From contig JAQVEY010000160.1 of NCBI GenBank assembly GCA_028697515.1, positions 1 to 6,043 of the forward strand: a stretch of 6,043 nt of DNA, in the 5' to 3' direction. The position numbers and the translations under genes were made by a program. The notes beneath the pieces were generated by a model. It had not been told where the DNA came from. It searched no databases and worked only from the letters and a program-made list of their open reading frames with translations. Each line of letters opens with the position of its first letter. Positions within the stretch are counted from its first letter, which is position 1. Source of the DNA: Bacteroidales bacterium (lineage in GTDB: Bacteria; Bacteroidota; Bacteroidia; Bacteroidales; ML635J-15). Positions 5,190-6,043 of this stretch are shown in pieces.

Positions 5190-5876
5190 ATGAAAAAATC
5201 AATATTAATAATTATTGTAGCTTTTGCAAGCTTATATTTTTTTAACTCTTGCGAAAGTGAGAGTAGTGCAGATGTCAATCAGGACAGGATATATGCTTTG
5301 TACGAAATAGTTTACAACGAAACTGCCGATTTATCATATGCAAGAGCAACTTTCTTTTTTGGAGGAGTTACCGGAACAAGACTTGAACTTGCAAGCCCAA
5401 GTGTAGTAACTGCAAATTCTGAAGCTATGGGATATAAATCGGTTCTCGCATATTACGAAAAAGAACTTGCAGGGTATGTGCAAAATTGTGAATTTTTATG
5501 GACAGATTTAGACGAGAATTCGTTTGTAAATACTGCTTCCATTACTGAAATAGATTTACCGGAGACTCTTGATACTATTATAAAAGGACAATCATATGAA
5601 CTAACTTGGGTTGGCACATCATTAGCTTCTGGGGAAACAGTATGGGCATATCTCGATGGTAATGCAGAAAACGACGAGGTTCTTGCTACTCAGAATACTC
5701 AAAACGCTGTAAGTATATTATTAAGTGCAGTGCAGACCGACAAATTAAGTATAGGGACTAACACTATTCGTCTTACAAGAAAAAACACTATTGATGGACA
5801 AGAAGTAACTTCGGCAGGAGGATCTTGTTCCGGCACATTCGAAACCCGTGTTGTAAATATTGAAGTTAAAGAATAA
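5190..5876 (+). CDS. Lipoprotein of unknown function with a possible Ig-like C-terminal part
   Basis: I do not recognise a named function. From the ATG at 5190 the protein has 228 residues. A lipoprotein signal runs from MKKSILIII to Cys21 in FFNSC; phenylalanine at -3 is less usual than leucine, but SC followed by acidic residues is common in Bacteroidetes lipoproteins. The sequence right after the cysteine (ESESS) resembles the acidic export signal that sends lipoproteins to the cell surface in this phylum, so outer-leaflet exposure is possible. The mature part has alternating polar and hydrophobic segments suggesting beta-structure. GQSYELTWVGTSLASGE (133-149) and the strand-like region after it could be an Ig-like fold. 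Two further cysteines, C100 and C213, could form a disulfide in the periplasm or outside. A TTG at 5163 in the same frame is rejected as start because it lies within the promoter element and would hide the signal peptide. Similar sequences probably occur as Bacteroidetes hypotheticals. Confidence 0.82.
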   Translation: MKKSILIIIVAFASLYFFNSCESESSADVNQDRIYALYEIVYNETADLSYARATFFFGGVTGTRLELASPSVVTANSEAMGYKSVLAYYEKELAGYVQNCEFLWTDLDENSFVNTASITEIDLPETLDTIIKGQSYELTWVGTSLASGETVWAYLDGNAENDEVLATQNTQNAVSILLSAVQTDKLSIGTNTIRLTRKNTIDGQEVTSAGGSCSGTFETRVVNIEVKE

Positions 5877-5923
5877 AGTAATAGTTTTTGTTTTTAGAGA
5901 TCTTTTCTTATTCATATTTTTTA

Positions 5924-5983
5924 TCAGTACTGACCGACTAAATTTTTAAAAAAAGTAGGGCTACTACCATAAGGGTTCACCCT
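5924..5983. promoter_or_regulatory. Cluster of three dyads upstream of the right-edge gene
   Basis: Three inverted repeats lie in a row: TCAGTACTGA (5924-5933, perfect), AGTAG-GG-CTACT (5954-5965) and AGGGT-TC-ACCCT (5972-5983). The last two share the 5-2-5 architecture and have centres 18 bases apart. Relative to a transcription start near 6004 they would be centred at about -44 and -26, where an activator and a site beside RNA polymerase could sit. The regulator is unknown. I see no clear terminator for the lipoprotein gene in this gap. Confidence 0.35.
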
Positions 5984-5990
5984 AATGTCG

Positions 5991-5998
5991 TAAATTTG
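5991..5998 (+). promoter_or_regulatory. Bacteroidetes -7 promoter element for the right-edge gene
   Basis: TAAATTTG matches TAnnTTTG exactly and ends 23 bases before the ATG at 6022. No -33 TTG is found at the expected distance; the dyad at 5972-5983 occupies the spacer instead, which would fit an activator-dependent promoter. Confidence 0.5.
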
Positions 5999-6021
5999 TT
6001 TTGCAAAAAATAAAAAACGAC

Positions 6022-6043
6022 ATGAGCAAAGATATAAATAAAA
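6022..6043 (+). CDS. Start of an unidentified gene (first seven codons only)
   Basis: An ATG at 6022 opens a frame reading MSKDINK to the window edge. It is supported by position only: a well-placed -7 element ends 23 bases upstream, matching the spacing at dapD and the lipoprotein gene, and the preceding gap holds clustered dyads. Seven residues do not allow any functional call. Confidence 0.45.

Noticed and set aside
5895..5910. AGATCT-centred sequence followed by T-rich bases after the lipoprotein gene, considered as a terminator
   Set aside because: The palindrome has no loop and flanking bases do not extend a stem, so no plausible terminator hairpin forms.

Overview
The window reads as chromosomal DNA from a member of the Bacteroidota (Bacteroidetes). 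It is AT-rich and no start codon has a convincing Shine-Dalgarno sequence. Exact matches to the phylum's -7 promoter element (TAnnTTTG) precede four plus-strand genes at 17-27 bases from their starts. A lipoprotein carries an acidic stretch just after its lipobox cysteine, and a Bacteroidetes-type interspersed repeat encoding an 'EVAERSRSAELRTPN'-like peptide is present. I cannot name a genus.

Layout. On the minus strand, positions 1-1439 hold purD and the first 57 codons of a membrane protein (probably the DUF6427 family), joined by an ATGA overlap. A 143-base divergent region (1440-1582) separates purD from the plus-strand genes. The first plus-strand unit is dapD (1583-2401), a GT4 glycosyltransferase (2402-3592) and a TsaC/Sua5-type threonylcarbamoyl-AMP synthase (3589-4149). 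dapD and the glycosyltransferase abut, and the glycosyltransferase and tsaC overlap by 4 bases, so this looks like one operon. A 147-base gap follows, with a GC-rich hairpin that folds better on the minus strand. Then come prmC (4297-5151), a small lipoprotein gene (5190-5876) and a 145-base regulatory-looking gap. The first seven codons of another gene (6022 onward) end the window. No stretch longer than 300 bases lacks a gene. I saw no tRNA, rRNA, CRISPR array or transposase.

Function. Most genes are housekeeping: purine synthesis (purD), the diaminopimelate/lysine pathway for peptidoglycan (dapD), the universal t6A tRNA modification (tsaC) and release-factor methylation (prmC). The glycosyltransferase has no obvious functional tie to its operon partners. 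The lipoprotein is a conserved-looking protein of unknown function.

Points worth a second look: a repeat element translated in frame at the N-terminus of the glycosyltransferase; a candidate minus-strand small RNA of about 75-80 nt between tsaC and prmC; clustered dyads in front of the gene at the right edge; and two starts (dapD, lipoprotein) that should be moved downstream because the promoter lies inside the longer reading frame. I did not find a convincing new multi-gene system.
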